Origin: Metallyticus violacea
Lineage: Eukaryota > Arthropoda > Insecta > Mantodea > Metallyticidae
Direction: 5' to 3'
NCBI GenBank assembly: GCA_030762175.1
Contig: CM060842.1
Coordinates: 46,470,001-46,534,000 of the forward strand
DNA length: 64,000 bases
Made by a program: the position numbers and the translations under genes
In this document: one piece after another, positions 47,778-60,400 of the stretch
Numbering within the stretch: the first letter of the stretch is position 1
Layout of the letters: each line of letters opens with the position of its first letter
Notes under the pieces: model-generated
What the model was told of the DNA's origin: nothing
The model's input: only the letters and a program-made list of their open reading frames with translations
Databases searched by the model: none

Positions 47778-47907
47778 CTGTAACAGAATAGAGAATGTTT
47801 TTTACAAATCGGTAAACATTGTTTATTTTAAATATTCTATCAAATATTAATATAAACGACCAGCTTCCGTACATGATTTGATTTCTGTTGTTTCGTTTCT
47901 AAGATTA

Positions 47908-47910
<3 letters not shown>

Positions 47911-47945
<35 letters not shown>
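47911..47945. repeat. (GA)n microsatellite
   Basis: About 17 GA units, roughly 180 bases upstream of the start codon of the GH18-like gene. Confidence 0.95.
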
Positions 47946-47950
<5 letters not shown>

Positions 47951-48666
47951 CGAATAGAAACATTTCAGTAAATATGAGCTTGTGATGTTAAAGAATTAAA
48001 TATCTAAATAATTTTGTTTGTCTATTCCTTTCTTTCGTGAAAAAATGCCTCATTTTCATAAGTTGCTACAGTGATAGAACCTTGCTGAAAATTGTTGCAG
48101 ACTCTCCCTGAAGGATACCGTTTGAACACGATCATATGAAAGTCAAAGGACATAGATATAAGTCGCAGGTCGATGTCTATTAGGTAGCTGGTAGATATTA
48201 ATATCTATTGCATTTATTAAATCTAAAATCATTTGCATCTCTTTGTAATGGTCTTCTCTTTATAAACATTTAGAAATGTAATAAATAGATTTTCCTATAT
48301 AATACAATTTTATTTTCCTAAAAGCAAAAACAGATACGCGGAAGATCTACGTGCGAAAGATATTAATGTAACATTTTAAACTCTAATTACTCCGAATTTA
48401 TAACACATGTGCTATGTAAATCTGTATGTAAATGAAACAAGAAATGTAGATTCTTTCATTATACTTGATTTTCTTTATTTACATTACATATTTTACACAT
48501 TAACACAATTGTAATGAAAACATACAACGATTTTAATTCATTTACCACTTCCAAACTACAAAAGATAGACGTACGCAGCTTAAAATTAAAATATGAGAAT
48601 AACCACGAATTTTAAGAATATGCATTCAGAATATAGGTAACGTAAATAGTTGGCGAGTTTTAACCC

Positions 48667-48694
48667 ATGATTGATTGATTGATTGATTGATTGA
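48667..48694. repeat. (TTGA)n microsatellite
   Basis: About seven TTGA units. Confidence 0.9.
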
Positions 48695-50244
48695 TTATGT
48701 TTCTAATACTTTTAATGCGCAGCGGCATTATACAAGAAGTTTCCAAAGAATGTACACACCACATTTCAATATAAAAAAGATCTGCTTTAAAGCTTTCTTA
48801 CAAGATATAAAGATATCCAAGGTGAACTTTAAATCATGTCTGACTTTTACAATCACACAAGTGTTCAAAATGCTCATCATTAATATCCAGACACTGCAAA
48901 AAACGACATTGCCTAGTGTCCATAGAGGTTGCTCAGCACACATTTCAATTTGATTCTGTAGTGCAGCTAGTGTAGTTATTTTTCTATGATATGCCACACA
49001 TTTCAAGGTTCCCACAGTTAAAAGCCACGGGGAACAATCAGGGATTTCATAAGCACCTCTTTGTCCTATCTAACGTTCTGGCAGAATGTCAAGATAAGTT
49101 CTCACATCTCTGTGGTAGTGTGGTGGTGCGCAATCTTGCTGCAATCGTCTGCAAAATTAATGATTATAGCATTTCAACATACACTGGGTCAGTCAGCGTA
49201 CCTTGAAAAGGAATGGAATGGAATGAAAAGGAATCCCATATAGGTAATATTAGATTGATCACATATTACAGAAGTAGGTATATATTTTCTCATGTTGTAA
49301 TAATTATTAATTACAATTTTTTTATAAAAAAACCAAATGTAGAAAATTCCACACTTCCTGTATGAAGAAGTTGCGCCTGCAGTTAAGATATTAGAATTAC
49401 GCACTTGGACGGCAGAGGACAAATATGGGGTTCATTCTCAAACTGCGCATAAAAAAGTTTGTTGACTACACTGCGTTATGGAGAAAGGTACACTAACAAT
49501 CGTACAAAACATTTATAGAGTAATTCATAAATTTGTAATAAAATTGTGCAACAGTGATTACCCATACAAAAACAATGCTTATATATTAATAGCAAACGTT
49601 TCTTTAGATGGCAGGTTCTTATGTCCAGTGAATTCAACAGCTGTTCATTGCAACTATAAATTGAGAAGCTTCATAAAACTGTCTCCGCCAGGAAATGAAA
49701 TCGGCTAGGGTGTTAACACCGAAGGAGTGTTAACTGCATATGGATCGGAAATGAAAGGAAATAGCAAGGCGTTAAGCAGGCCCTTGGGGTTCTCAAGAAC
49801 CACTTTATCCTGTAGAGCGGTTCGTAAATCACTAATAGGAAGAAACAACTGGGAGCGTAGAATGTGCGCGTCTGCCCGAAACAGCTCGTTATGTAACTTC
49901 CCAGAGGCTGAAACAGATATACCAGAATCTAATAGCTGTGCTGCGACACTAGAAAGTGTTGCAGTATTTTATGTAATTGCACTTGTGTTGGAAATCTCAG
50001 AATATATTACACTATCACTTTGTTAATAGAGACAACATTACCGCAATAGCTACTGGAAAGCTCTTCACTTTCTAGACATACGTAGTCAATTACATGGGAT
50101 TAAAAAAAGGGGGGGAAATTTTTGAGCAAACAAACATTTATATCAAAAAGAGACAATACGCAGTATATTATAAACGAGTTTTACACACTATATTTTGTTT
50201 ACCAGAATTATAAAAGGAAAAGCGAAAACGCAAGTATACTAAAA

Positions 50245-50635
50245 GCCTTCCATGTAGGGTGCAGAAGACAAATTTAGACGCATTACAGTATCGCAAAAGA
50301 GGAGGGTCAATATTCCGACTGAGAAGAGGAGTACGGAAAGGAGACGCAATGAAACTTTTTGTATATATTATAGAAGACATATTCCGGAAAACGCAATGGA
50401 ACAAGCATTTCGGAATAAACATAAATGGTAGTAGATTAACGAACCTAAGATTTGTTGACGATGTGATTCTTTGTGCTAAAACACCAAAGGCAATTACAAA
50501 ATGCTACAACAACTCAACACACAAAGCACAGCTGCAGGCCTATCAATGGGGGGGGGGAGAAAAAGCCCACAGCTAATGGCAAATAGAATGGAAACTCCAG
50601 CCACAATAAATGGAGTAACTTTACTATGTCTAAAG

Positions 50636-50677
<42 letters not shown>

Positions 50678-51190
50678 TTAGGACAGTGTAAGACAGTTAA
50701 TCTGCTTCAAATACAAGACGGAAAAAGATATAAACAGAATAATGTCCCTAGCATGGAAGGCTCTCTGGTCCCTTCAGTTTACACTCTCCGACAGGAAAAT
50801 AAGCAGAAAACTGAAATTCAAAGCACTAGTCGGTGACAGACAGATGAATGCAATGCAAATAAGCCAAAGGAAAATGGAACGCAAGAAGTTAGGAATGACA
50901 ACATGGGACAAAATTTCCATCTGTTAGCCCAAATAACATCAACAACAGACACCGCAGATAGAGGCGCCAGACTGAAATGAAAATAGCGAGGGTGCAGGAC
51001 GACTGATGAACGTATAAGACCACCATAAACGTGTAGGCAAACGACACAGCTACAGGTCAAGACGGAGAAGGGAAGACTTTTACGCGGCACAGGAGGCTCA
51101 CAATGGTCCAGAATAGCCAGAAGCAGGAATGCATGGAAAGCCATAGAACATTGACTTCGAAACGAGTGAAATCTGATGAAAAAAGTGCAA
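50245..51190 (+). mobile_element. LINE reverse transcriptase pseudogene (RTE-like)
   Basis: R-R-G-V-R-K-G-D-A and L-R-F-V-D-D-V-I-L-C-A are the R-x-G-x-x-Q-G-D and F-A-D-D blocks of a LINE reverse transcriptase, with G-I-N-I-N-G-S-R-L between them. After a (TA)n expansion the frame resumes with Q-R-K-M-E-R-K-K-L-G and W-D-K-I, matching the region downstream of the RT domain. Multiple frame breaks and lack of the N-terminal half make it a dead, truncated copy. Confidence 0.8.
50638..50676. repeat. (TA)n microsatellite inside the LINE
   Basis: About 19 TA units interrupt the reverse transcriptase remnant. Confidence 0.95.
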
Positions 51191-51372
51191 CAAAGTGTAG
51201 CATGCAGAGTAATACTGCTATATATAACCATTATGTGAATAAGTTTATCGATTAGCGAATAAGAACTACCCTCTTGTAGGAGGTCTTTGCCCTTCTTAGG
51301 AATAATCGGGCTCAATATTATCATTTATTAATGAAAAATTATCGATTTTCTAATGATTTACTATGAAGTTAG

Positions 51373-51581
51373 TGCCTCTTTTATAGTACTTATGTCATTG
51401 TATCGATGGAGATTGTTTAGTTCGCTTGTCTAAGGTTATTGTTAGCGAAGATGGATTTAACGCCAGAACTTGTAATCCAAGCTTAAAGGGCTGAATTATC
51501 ACTAATATCGAGAAAACCTTATGATACTTATCAGAAAGAATAAGAAAATTTCGTTAATTGAATGAACACTAAAAATATTAT
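51373..51581 (+). repeat. Dispersed repeat, copy 2
   Basis: Partner of the repeat at 2994-3192, colinear over about 200 bases with small indels. Confidence 0.6.
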
Positions 51582-52249
51582 GGCAAAGATGGGCAAAGGT
51601 AAGGGAAGGAAGGGCAAAGTGAAACATCGTTGTTATGCCCTGAGAGCAGCAGAGAGTAGCACGGTGCAATATAATATTGAAAGCTTGTGATAAGATGTAT
51701 TTTTCTACTGCACTTGCACAAAATGATGTAATGGCAGTTTCAATTTGTGATTGAAACGAAAATGAGTCGGAGAAATTTTTTATTGATAGTAAGTTATCCT
51801 TAGGCATTCGCTATCAAATTTTACTATTAATGTTTTAAATAAGGTTACAAGTTTTTTTGAAAATATTTTGACACTTTATAATTTTTGTAAATATTCTTTT
51901 GGTCATATAACACCAATTTAACCTACAATTATTGTGTAGGGCAAAAATGGAAACTAATAGAACCATCCAGAAAGATGCATCGGGCAATATGATATAGCAG
52001 ATCTGATTCGTAAATTTTTTGAGAAATCGTTTGTGTGTCAGAATATTGTTAGTGGACTTTCTTCCATATGACCGCAACATATTCACAGAAGATGAATTTG
52101 CACTACCATCTGTGCACCACAAGAAACAGGCAATGAATAATACCTCTGAACAGCAAATAGTTCCACTGATGTGAAAATAACACTGGTAACTGGTCTGGCA
52201 GTGCTATTCCTTATGAGGACACCGATGAAGCACAAAAATACACAAATAA
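51582..52249. other. Intergenic or upstream-intron segment
   Basis: No supported element. Confidence 0.4.
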
Positions 52250-52400
52250 ATTACTTTCATGGGTTTGTCGCCCATTTCACGGTTGTCAGGGCAGTGACTT
52301 CTGGAAAAGCGGATATAATATCCGCGCAACTGATTCAAGTTCTCGCAATTACAACTATAATTACAACGAAAATAAACACTTACTTTATGACAGGAGATGT
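52250..52400 (+). repeat. Inverted repeat pair, left arm
   Basis: TTTGTCGCCCATTTCACGG, CCGCGCAACTGATTCAAGTT and CTCGCAATTACAA recur in reverse orientation at 52918-53062. The similarity is about 140 bases long with indels, and the outer flanks do not match. Confidence 0.7.
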
Positions 52401-52917
52401 TTAAAGTGTTGTCTTCTCAGCCACACATTTTTTATCTTTTTCAAATTATCCTTTACATGCACCAATTCATCTTCCAAAATTGAGTCAATTTAAACTTGAA
52501 AGCATACAAGATCCCTATTGTTCACGAACTACAGGCAGGCGATAATGATATGCGGGTAAATTGCTATATTGGATGTTACGGAACATTAATGATAACAGTT
52601 AATATTCTTTACTTATGAAGCGCACGGTTCCATTTACGTGGTCATGTTTCCATGCAAAATAACATGTATTGGGGTACAGAAAAATCTCCTTGCATGACAA
52701 AGAAATGGTGCGCAGTAAATGAGTAGAGAGTAATAAGGTTACTTTTTTTTGAGAATGCCATAAATGCGGAAAGACACAGGAATGACATATTCACACTATT
52801 TTGAACTACTTGCTGAATGCCGATCTGAACATTTCCAGCAAGAATCTAGGCACGTGAATGACACTTTTTTTAAAAGATGCCAGAAATATGTGAATATAGC
52901 AAGATAATATTTCTAAC

Positions 52918-53062
52918 ATCTTCTGTCACATGTTTATTTTCATTGTAATTGCGAGAACTTGAGTCCGTTGCGCGGACATTACATTCGTTTGCCTGGTGTT
53001 ATCTCTTTGATTGCCGACTGCTGGCTGCCGTGAAACGGGCGACAAAAGCTTGAAAGATCCAG
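52918..53062 (-). repeat. Inverted repeat pair, right arm
   Basis: Complement of the left arm, reading TTTGTCGCCCGTTTCACGG and CCGCGCAACGGACTCAAGTT. The spacer of about 520 bases shows no coding content. Confidence 0.7.
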
Positions 53063-54741
53063 TATAAACTTTAACTTTCGTAGTTAAATAGCTGCAAAGT
53101 AAGAAGCTGCAAGTGAGTTTCAACTGTACTGTCAAATAGACATTTTAAAAGCACATATATAGCAAAATGATTTGCAGATCAATGAAAACATGTAAGTAGA
53201 AGTATGAGGAAATGAAATATGAGAAATATTAGAGTAGGTGTCAAGAAATTAAGAAAACCAATCTTTAAAAATAAAGAATGCCAGAATCACAAAAAGAATT
53301 GTAGAAAGAACGAATTAAAATATTAATAATAGATTATACAATTAAGAGAAAGATTAAAATTTTGGGGAAAATATGACAAAACAACAGAATGAGCCAATTG
53401 TAGGTAAAAAAAATGTTTTGGAAGGAAAAAATACAAGAGGAAAATCAAAAGGACTCCTGATATTGCAAGTTAAAAGCAAACGCGATGTGACATAAAAACA
53501 GGAGAGAGCGATGGTTTCGGAACGCCTTAGCCACTTAACACCTATTACACCGTAATCATTAAACTTAATTCTTCTTTACGACGTTTTTCTGGAACTAATA
53601 ATTAAGGCGGTTAAGTTAGAGGCATCTGTATAATAAGTGTACATCTTTATGAATAGAAGGAGTGCCCAGGTCTAAAGGGAGCATATGATGCTAGTACAGA
53701 ATGTAAAACAAGACATCGGAAATTAGGTGCTTTGCAGGGGAAAAAAAAGTGCTGCAAGCAAAAAGAACATTTTTTTTCCGCACTAACCAGGCATAGAAAT
53801 TTAGTCGTCACTGTCTTTGGAAACCTGCAGCAAATTTGTTTCTTTTGCCGATACTATCTTGAGGCTGTTTCCTATGGCCGTCATTCATTATCATTGTAGT
53901 GGAAATTACAGTTACTTTTATTAGCTATAAAGTGAAAATCTAGAAAAACCATTGATACTAGATTTCAAAAATATGCTATACCAGAGTCTGTTAAATGTAA
54001 CTGTTTAGCCAAAGCTACATAGAAAAATCGTCTAGTTGGTAAACTTTTGAAAATTGATTATTTTTTTGAAGTTTAAGTGGGAAAGAAGATCTCAAATATA
54101 GAAGGGGAAAAACCCTATCTAATTGTATTTAAACTTGTATTGAAAATTTCCAAGGGCGAGCACATTTTTGTTTCAGAACACACTACCATTCATAGACTGC
54201 CCCAGCTATCCTGGTTTGTATGTGATTACTACTGACTTCCCCCACTATTGCGATAATTACAACCAAAAAGGAAACTGTCATGGACAAGGGAAGTAAATAA
54301 ATAGTATAAAAGTATTATGATATGGTCTATTTATCTTACAATACTAATCGGTTTGAATAATAAAATATTGACTTTAACGAAATATTTATCTCCTGTTCTT
54401 GTGGCATGATGAATTACCATTTTCTTCTGATGAATAGTAATACCATGCGTTCCGTTTATAGCCGGGCCATAGGTCGCATATATGTGTAGTTAGCTTACAC
54501 TACAGTGACCTGGATATTATTCTAGTAGCGCACTAGCGGTGAATGACCCGCTCAAGGTTACGTTTATCAACTGTGTTACTGTGTCAGTTGCTGCCTTCTG
54601 TTCGAGCTGTAAAGACTAGAGTTTGTTCACTGTGCATCTCAAAAGTGAAAGTTTATTTAAGACATCTGTGTTGTGTGTGAATTACATCAAATTATTCTTA
54701 TTAGTTCACTAAAATACTTACTTAAAATTTCACGCTTGAAC

Positions 54742-54782
<41 letters not shown>

Positions 54783-55760
54783 GGGCACATAGTAAAACAG
54801 AATCATGTACACAGGTTGAGAAATTGTTAGATGTGTGGTTAATAAGTTTGGGACAACGGGGTCGCTAAACCTAAGAAGTGGAAAATAAAGTTCTAACGGA
54901 GGAAAAAAATTGACGAAATTGGTTACATCATTAGAACGCTCTCCAAAGAAGTCTCTAAGATATGTTGCACAATAAGTGGGTTTGAAAATTCCATCCTAAG
55001 ATTCTAGAAATGTCTGAGTGCAGATGGACACCATTTACAACAAGGTTAGTAATCATTATAGTGCCTGTTACTAAGCAATTAACATGGGAGTTTTAGAACG
55101 GAACCCCCCCCCCCAGTGTAATAGTACGGAGAGCGCATACGTGAATCCGCGGCCCGGCAATATAAGGAACACATTGTAGATGGTTCGTTAAAGCAATGTC
55201 TCCGCTACCTTTTTCTCAACAAGCCTTATTCCATTATGTTTCCTTTGAAGATTGTTTTCTATTAACTTTAATTATATTTTTAAATCCTATGCTTCCGAAA
55301 GTACTCTTAGAAACAAGGAGATGTTTTCCATAGTTTTTCGTAAAGCATGCATTTCGTCTGGTTTCACTTTTTCTCTATATATCTAAAATTGTGGCCGGTT
55401 TACTACTCACACATGTTTTATTATATTTGTCGGCTCTTCCTTCTTTTGACAAGTGTACCAATATTATATTCTAAAATATTTGGTTTTCCAAACGTTTTGC
55501 AATGTGTCGACCCTCTTGTTTTATATGGTCAAGTTAGTATTACTTGGGTCCACTTCAGTATTTTCTTAACTGTCTACGATATAAGTGCTTCTTCTTAAAA
55601 TAAGGTCTCGGCTCAAAAGTAGAGAGTTTTGGTGTATTTTATCAGTTTCTATTTCGTTTGAAAGTGTTAATATTCTGTTCATTAAGGAATGAGGTTATTT
55701 TACTTTTCTCCACTTGAAGCATTTCCATATAAGTAACTTTTATTTTCAATCGTAAGTGAT
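53063..55760. other. Intergenic segment
   Basis: Holds an A28-(TA)n tract at 54741-54781 and a C12-type run near 55107. Otherwise no recognised element. Confidence 0.45.
54741..54781. repeat. Poly-A and (TA)n tract
   Basis: About 28 A followed by about six TA units. It could be a retrotransposon tail, but no body was recognised upstream. Confidence 0.85.
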
Positions 55761-56057
55761 ATCGATTCTGGTGGTCTAGTGGTAACCATACTTGCCTCGT
55801 AGACCCGCAATCTTGGGTCTACGAGGCCTGTCCTCTACGACCCGGTTAGGTCGATGGATTTTTTCGGGTGCAAAAATCCTAAGGATGGCTTCCTTCAGAA
55901 GGGAAGTAAAGCCATGGGTCCCTTATCGTATATTTACAGCATGTAAACGAACCTCGAATCTGAAAGAAGAAACCTCTGAGCAAAATTTATAGGTCCTTTC
56001 ACGCCCTGATTTGAATGGATGCTGATAACCTGAGATTTTAGCGAACGTTCGTAAATG
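55761..56057 (+). mobile_element. SINE family 1, diverged, with a palindrome in its tRNA head
   Basis: Standard A box and body. The anticodon/T-arm region is replaced by GCCTCGTAGACCC, an 8-base spacer, and the exact complement GGGTCTACGAGGC. The body carries more substitutions than other copies, and the 3' hairpin is degraded. Confidence 0.85.
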
Positions 56058-56628
56058 GTGATGTGGTGATTACTGTTTTTATTATTTCTATACCTTTTTC
56101 CTATTGTCTTACTAATATGTTTCGCTCGTATTTATATGAAACATAATCACTTCCCTTGCAATATTATTAGGACCGTTTAGAACTTGTTATATGTTAGCAC
56201 TTAATTTACGTCCAAATTTATAATTATTTATTGTTTTAAATGGTTGTCTTTACACTAAGCCTTTTTTATTAATTGGTGATCACACTAGTGTTTTTGTCTT
56301 TAAATGTGTTGAACAATTTGTTCTTTGTAGAGTGTATGTATTTCTTAAATGGAGGGGGGGGGGTCAACTCTACTTTCTTCTATGCTACCAACTGGCAACT
56401 ATGCAGCAAATGAAATCATCACTTCGATTTAATATACTCGCTGATGTTACGAACAACGTTATAGAGGATAGATGGAATTAATTTTTTTGTATGCTGCGTT
56501 TATATATTAGGCGCATAAATGGCTGCAATTACAGTATTTTAATTGTAAGTAAACGTTTTCTAAAACAAGGCTTACCAATTTTCAGATTGCATGCAATAGC
56601 AAAATATCTAATTGATTACACAAAGATC

Positions 56629-56905
56629 GCTACGAGTGGCCGAGGTCGTTAAGACGCGGACTCGTTAGCGGGAGGTCTGGGGTTCGAATCTCCCAGGATT
56701 TTCCTCCCTGACTGAGATTTTTCACAGGATTTCCTCAGTCCTCATAACTGGCAAATGCCGGGGAGGTACCCTAAACTTACGCCTGGAACGTTTCCTTCTT
56801 AAAAAACTCCTTTTCCAATTTATCATTTCATCTCGTGTATCATCAGTGTCCACCTTCTGTGGTGCCTCAGTAGTAAAAACAGGCGTTAAACATCATTGAC
56901 AAAAA
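56629..56905 (+). mobile_element. tRNA-derived SINE, family 3, near full-length
   Basis: The head GAGTGGCCGAGGTCGTTAAG has the A box of a long-variable-arm tRNA (Leu/Ser type), B box GGTTCGAATCTCC, then a body ending GGCGTTAAACATCATTGAC and an A run. Partial copies are at 9192 and 14047. Confidence 0.8.
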
Positions 56906-57323
56906 ACACTCACACACAAAGAAAAGGCTTTGCAGTTTCTTCATGTGTTAGTGAAGACTACGTGTTCTGCAATGTGTGTTCATTCGATTTTTCTGTTTCA
57001 TATGGTAGCTGAAAGATTTGTAGAAGAAGTATTGATTCTAAAAAAAACATAAAACATACGGCCAGGTGAAATTAGAAAACATGTCGATTTCATACTTTTT
57101 GTTAATATCTATGAATCAAATATAAGAATGCCGAATTGTTATTTTTAAATTTTTGGAGTACAATATCCTATTTTTCTCATTCTGGCCAGGCAGGAAATTT
57201 ATTTAGAGCAATGTTCTCTGATTCTAAAATAGCATATAAATTATGGCATTGCAGATAAGATAAGCAGCTGGTAGATGCAAATATGGCACAAATCATGTTA
57301 ACTGATGGGAAATGTGCATTATA

Positions 57324-58593
57324 CAGGGTGATTCAAAATGGACACACTTTCAATCTGCCATATTTTCTGTACTATACATTGTACTTGAATACTGTCAAGT
57401 ACAATTTGAAAGCGTGTGTTGTAAAGTTGCGAATACTACCACTAGAGCGCTCCAGCACCGCACTGTAGCGTCAGCTGTTCTGCATACTTACCGCGTCAGT
57501 TGTAAGCGAAATGGGACTAAGCAACACAAGATTTTCTGCATTCGTGAGTTCAGTAAAAGCGAGTGGCGACTGCAGTACAGCGTGCATTCCGGCGCAAGTT
57601 TTACGTTAAACCCCCAACGAGGAAGACCATTTATCGTTGGAATAAACAAATTGAGAAACAGGCTCTCTGTGTAAAGGTAAAAGCCCAGGCCAACCGCGTG
57701 TATCGGAGGAGTACGTGGAGCGCATTCAAGCGTGCTTTGCATTTAACCCAATGAAATTAACTCGTAGAGCGAGTAAGGAACTTACATTACCGCAAACAAC
57801 TGTCTAGCGTGTATTGAGATGCCGGTTAGTGTACAAACCATACCATCTACAACTGGCACAGGTTCTTCACGCAAACGATAAGGTAAAGCGTGTAGTATTT
57901 TGTGGCCGTATGCCCTGAAACATGGAAGATGAATTGTTTCTGCCTCGTGTAATTTTTAGTGACGAAGCTACGTTTCACCTAAGTGGGACAGTCAACAGGC
58001 ACAACGTTCGGCTCCAAAGTTAATGCGTTTTGCGCCATATCGATGAAAAAAGTTTATGAACTTTTCTTTTTTGACGAAAAGACAGTTTCTGGAGGAAGAT
58101 ATCTTAGCATGCTCAAAACTGACTTGTTCCTCAAATGAATGAAGATTCAGGAGATTACGTTTTCCAGCAGGACGGAGCTCCATCTCATTGGCATCGGAAT
58201 GTTCGCCGTTTTCTGAATGAATGTCTACCTCAACGATGGTTGGAGAAGGAAGACTTGGCACTTCTGTTCTGGCCACCGAGGTCTCCTGATCTTACCCCCT
58301 GCGATTTCCACTTATGGGGGTTCGTGAAAGATGCAGTTTACGTTCCCATGAATTTAAATGACCTAAGAAACCGTATCACAGCTGCGGTGTACTCAGTGAC
58401 GCAAAACATTCTTCGTTGAGTGTGAGATGAATTCAGCTACCGTCTAGATATTATCCGTGCAGCCGAAGGGGAACATATTGAACATTTGCAAATTTCCGTG
58501 TATGTGAAATCAAATGTAATTTACAGAATTAAAATACAACATATAGTTCAGGAAGTATAACTGAAAGTGTGTCCATCACTTTGAATCATCCTG
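57324..58593 (+). mobile_element. Mariner-like element, complete length with terminal repeats, coding frame broken
   Basis: Inverted ends CAGGGTGATTCAAAATGGAC and CAGGATGATTCAAAGTGATG, each followed by a block with GGACACACTTTCA, lie between TA dinucleotides. Plus-strand frames give the full order of a transposase: V-Q-R-A-F-R-R-K-F helix, F-S-D-E-A-T-F-H with the first Asp, Q-Q-D-G-A-P-S-H-W with the second, and P-D-L-T-P-C-D-F-H-L-W with the third. All three catalytic Asp are present, but stops and frameshifts (at least three) block translation. Confidence 0.9.
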
Positions 58594-59775
58594 TATACAA
58601 AATTCATTAGATCTAAATTGCCAGCGGGTAGGTGGGGGGGGGGGGTTGCACACTATGGAATTGCTGATAACTCACTTATAAGGCTAGCAGGTGTGCATAC
58701 AAATAAATCCAAATCCAGTTTGTAGTATGAGGTTATACAAACTAAAGTTGGATCGTAAACCACAGCAACAGCATGTGTTATTGCATACCTGTGTCATCTG
58801 CTCTAAGGCACTAATCGCCATCTTTATGATCGTGTTTTGTTTTTGTTGATATGAAACAGTTGTTATTACAAGACAAGGTCTTGCTAAATTGTGTTTTCCT
58901 TTCATTAATGTCGTGCAAAGCGGTTCATTTTTTTGTAACAGGATTTCTGATTAATGCTGCAATAGTAAATGTGAACTATAATCAGAGTGCTGTTATATGA
59001 GAATCAAGATATGCAAACACAACGAGCCTCTCCAACGAGTTTTATAATGAGCATCACATCTCTATTCAGAATGGTTTTTACGTATGTTTAACGTCGAAGG
59101 CAATGAAAACTAACGCAATAAACGATCTCTATGACTTTAAACCTTTCAGGTAATTGCATAATTAAAGTCTATTACGTCCAAAATAAATTACAATTACGTT
59201 AACGAAACATAAGTGTACAAGTAATAAGAAAATACTTTTTCTTGTCTGTTGCAGCTGGTTTTTGAGAAAAGTAAGTAGAAAATCCAACTTTGATGAAGAA
59301 AGACAGAGCTCTTGATCGCTGACATGTTATATTTCAATTAGTACATAGTTTTGTGCATACAATCCGAACCTGTCTTTTAAAAATTTGCTAGCACGTAAGG
59401 TTTTTTGGTAATTTAGAATTTTAGGTTTTTTACTATAAGTCTTTCGCTATACTCTGTTGTTTTGTTTACATGTTTTATTTGTATTTTTGTTCTTTTGTTT
59501 GCCCCTCTTTTTATAATAAAAAGAGTGCAAATAGTCACTAGAGGGGGGAGTGGTAAGATTTTTAAAAATTTAGTCACTACTAATAAATGAAGATGTTCTC
59601 CAAGTGAGGTTTTATTGTCTAGCACTTGTTGAAACATGCATGATGGAAATGTTATCAAGGTTTCCTCAGTCCAACCTGTGTATTGTGAATTTATTACTTC
59701 AGCTTGTGTTTATATGTATTTTTTGTGCTTCTGTGAGAGATGGTGAAACTTTGTGGTGTCTAGAAGTTAGAAGAA
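58594..59775. other. Intergenic segment
   Basis: A G10 run near 58634. No supported element. Confidence 0.45.
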
Positions 59776-60400
59776 ATGACAACTGGCAAACTTCATTGTT
59801 GTGTAAACCATCCGGACAATTTTTGTTACCTGTGCGGAAAATTCACTCCAAAAAATCAAAGAAAGTCAATCACTGATTTAGTTAAGAAAGCATATACACT
59901 ATATTTTGATTGTCCTCTCAGTGATCAAAATAAAAAAGTGCACCTCATGTTTCCTGCATAACCTGTGTCACTACTCTAATAGAATAGTTGAAAGGAAAGC
60001 GCCCAGTCATGCCATTCGCTGTTCCAAAAAAGTGGTATGGTGCTTGGTCCTCTTTCAAAGCAATTGTAATGACTTTCTGGGGCAACGGAAAAGATGTCAC
60101 GAATGGTCTGTTAGAGAACAACAAGAACGGGGGCATACAATGTCGCTTAAAATTCACTTTTTGCATTCACACCTGGAAATATGGGAGCCGCAAGCGATGA
60201 GCAATGTGAGGGTTTTCACCAAAATATCCTTACTATGGAACCTCGTTATCAAGACACTGGAACCCTTCGATGTTGGGCGATTACTGCTGATATCTTCTTA
60301 GGGAGTGCAATGAAATGAAACACCATACAAAAGAAAAGCATCATCGGCGCGTACTTTACAAAACAAAATAAAGAATAAAACTGCAACTATTTTGCGAACT
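59776..60400 (+). pseudogene. Remnant of a repeated H-P-D-N-F-C-Y-x-C-G gene family
   Basis: N-H-P-D-N-F-C-Y-L-C-G-K-F-T then V-K-K-A-Y-x-L-Y-F-D-C-P-L-S-D-Q-N-K-K are followed, after stops and frame changes, by K-G-K-R-P-V-M-P-F-A-V-P-K-K-W and later M-E-P-R-Y-Q-D-T-G. I recall this order from a family of uncharacterised, high-copy arthropod proteins with a cysteine-containing head. It is probably carried by mobile elements. This copy is broken and cannot be translated as one protein. Confidence 0.6.

Larger units (their letters stand above)
47778..50244. other. Upstream region of the GH18-like gene
   Basis: Holds a (GA)n tract at 47911-47945 and a (TTGA)n tract at 48667-48694. No noncoding exon or core promoter could be identified. 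Confidence 0.45.

Noticed and set aside
56629..56700. Possible tRNA-Leu/Ser gene
   Set aside because: It is followed by a shared SINE body and partial copies exist elsewhere in the window.
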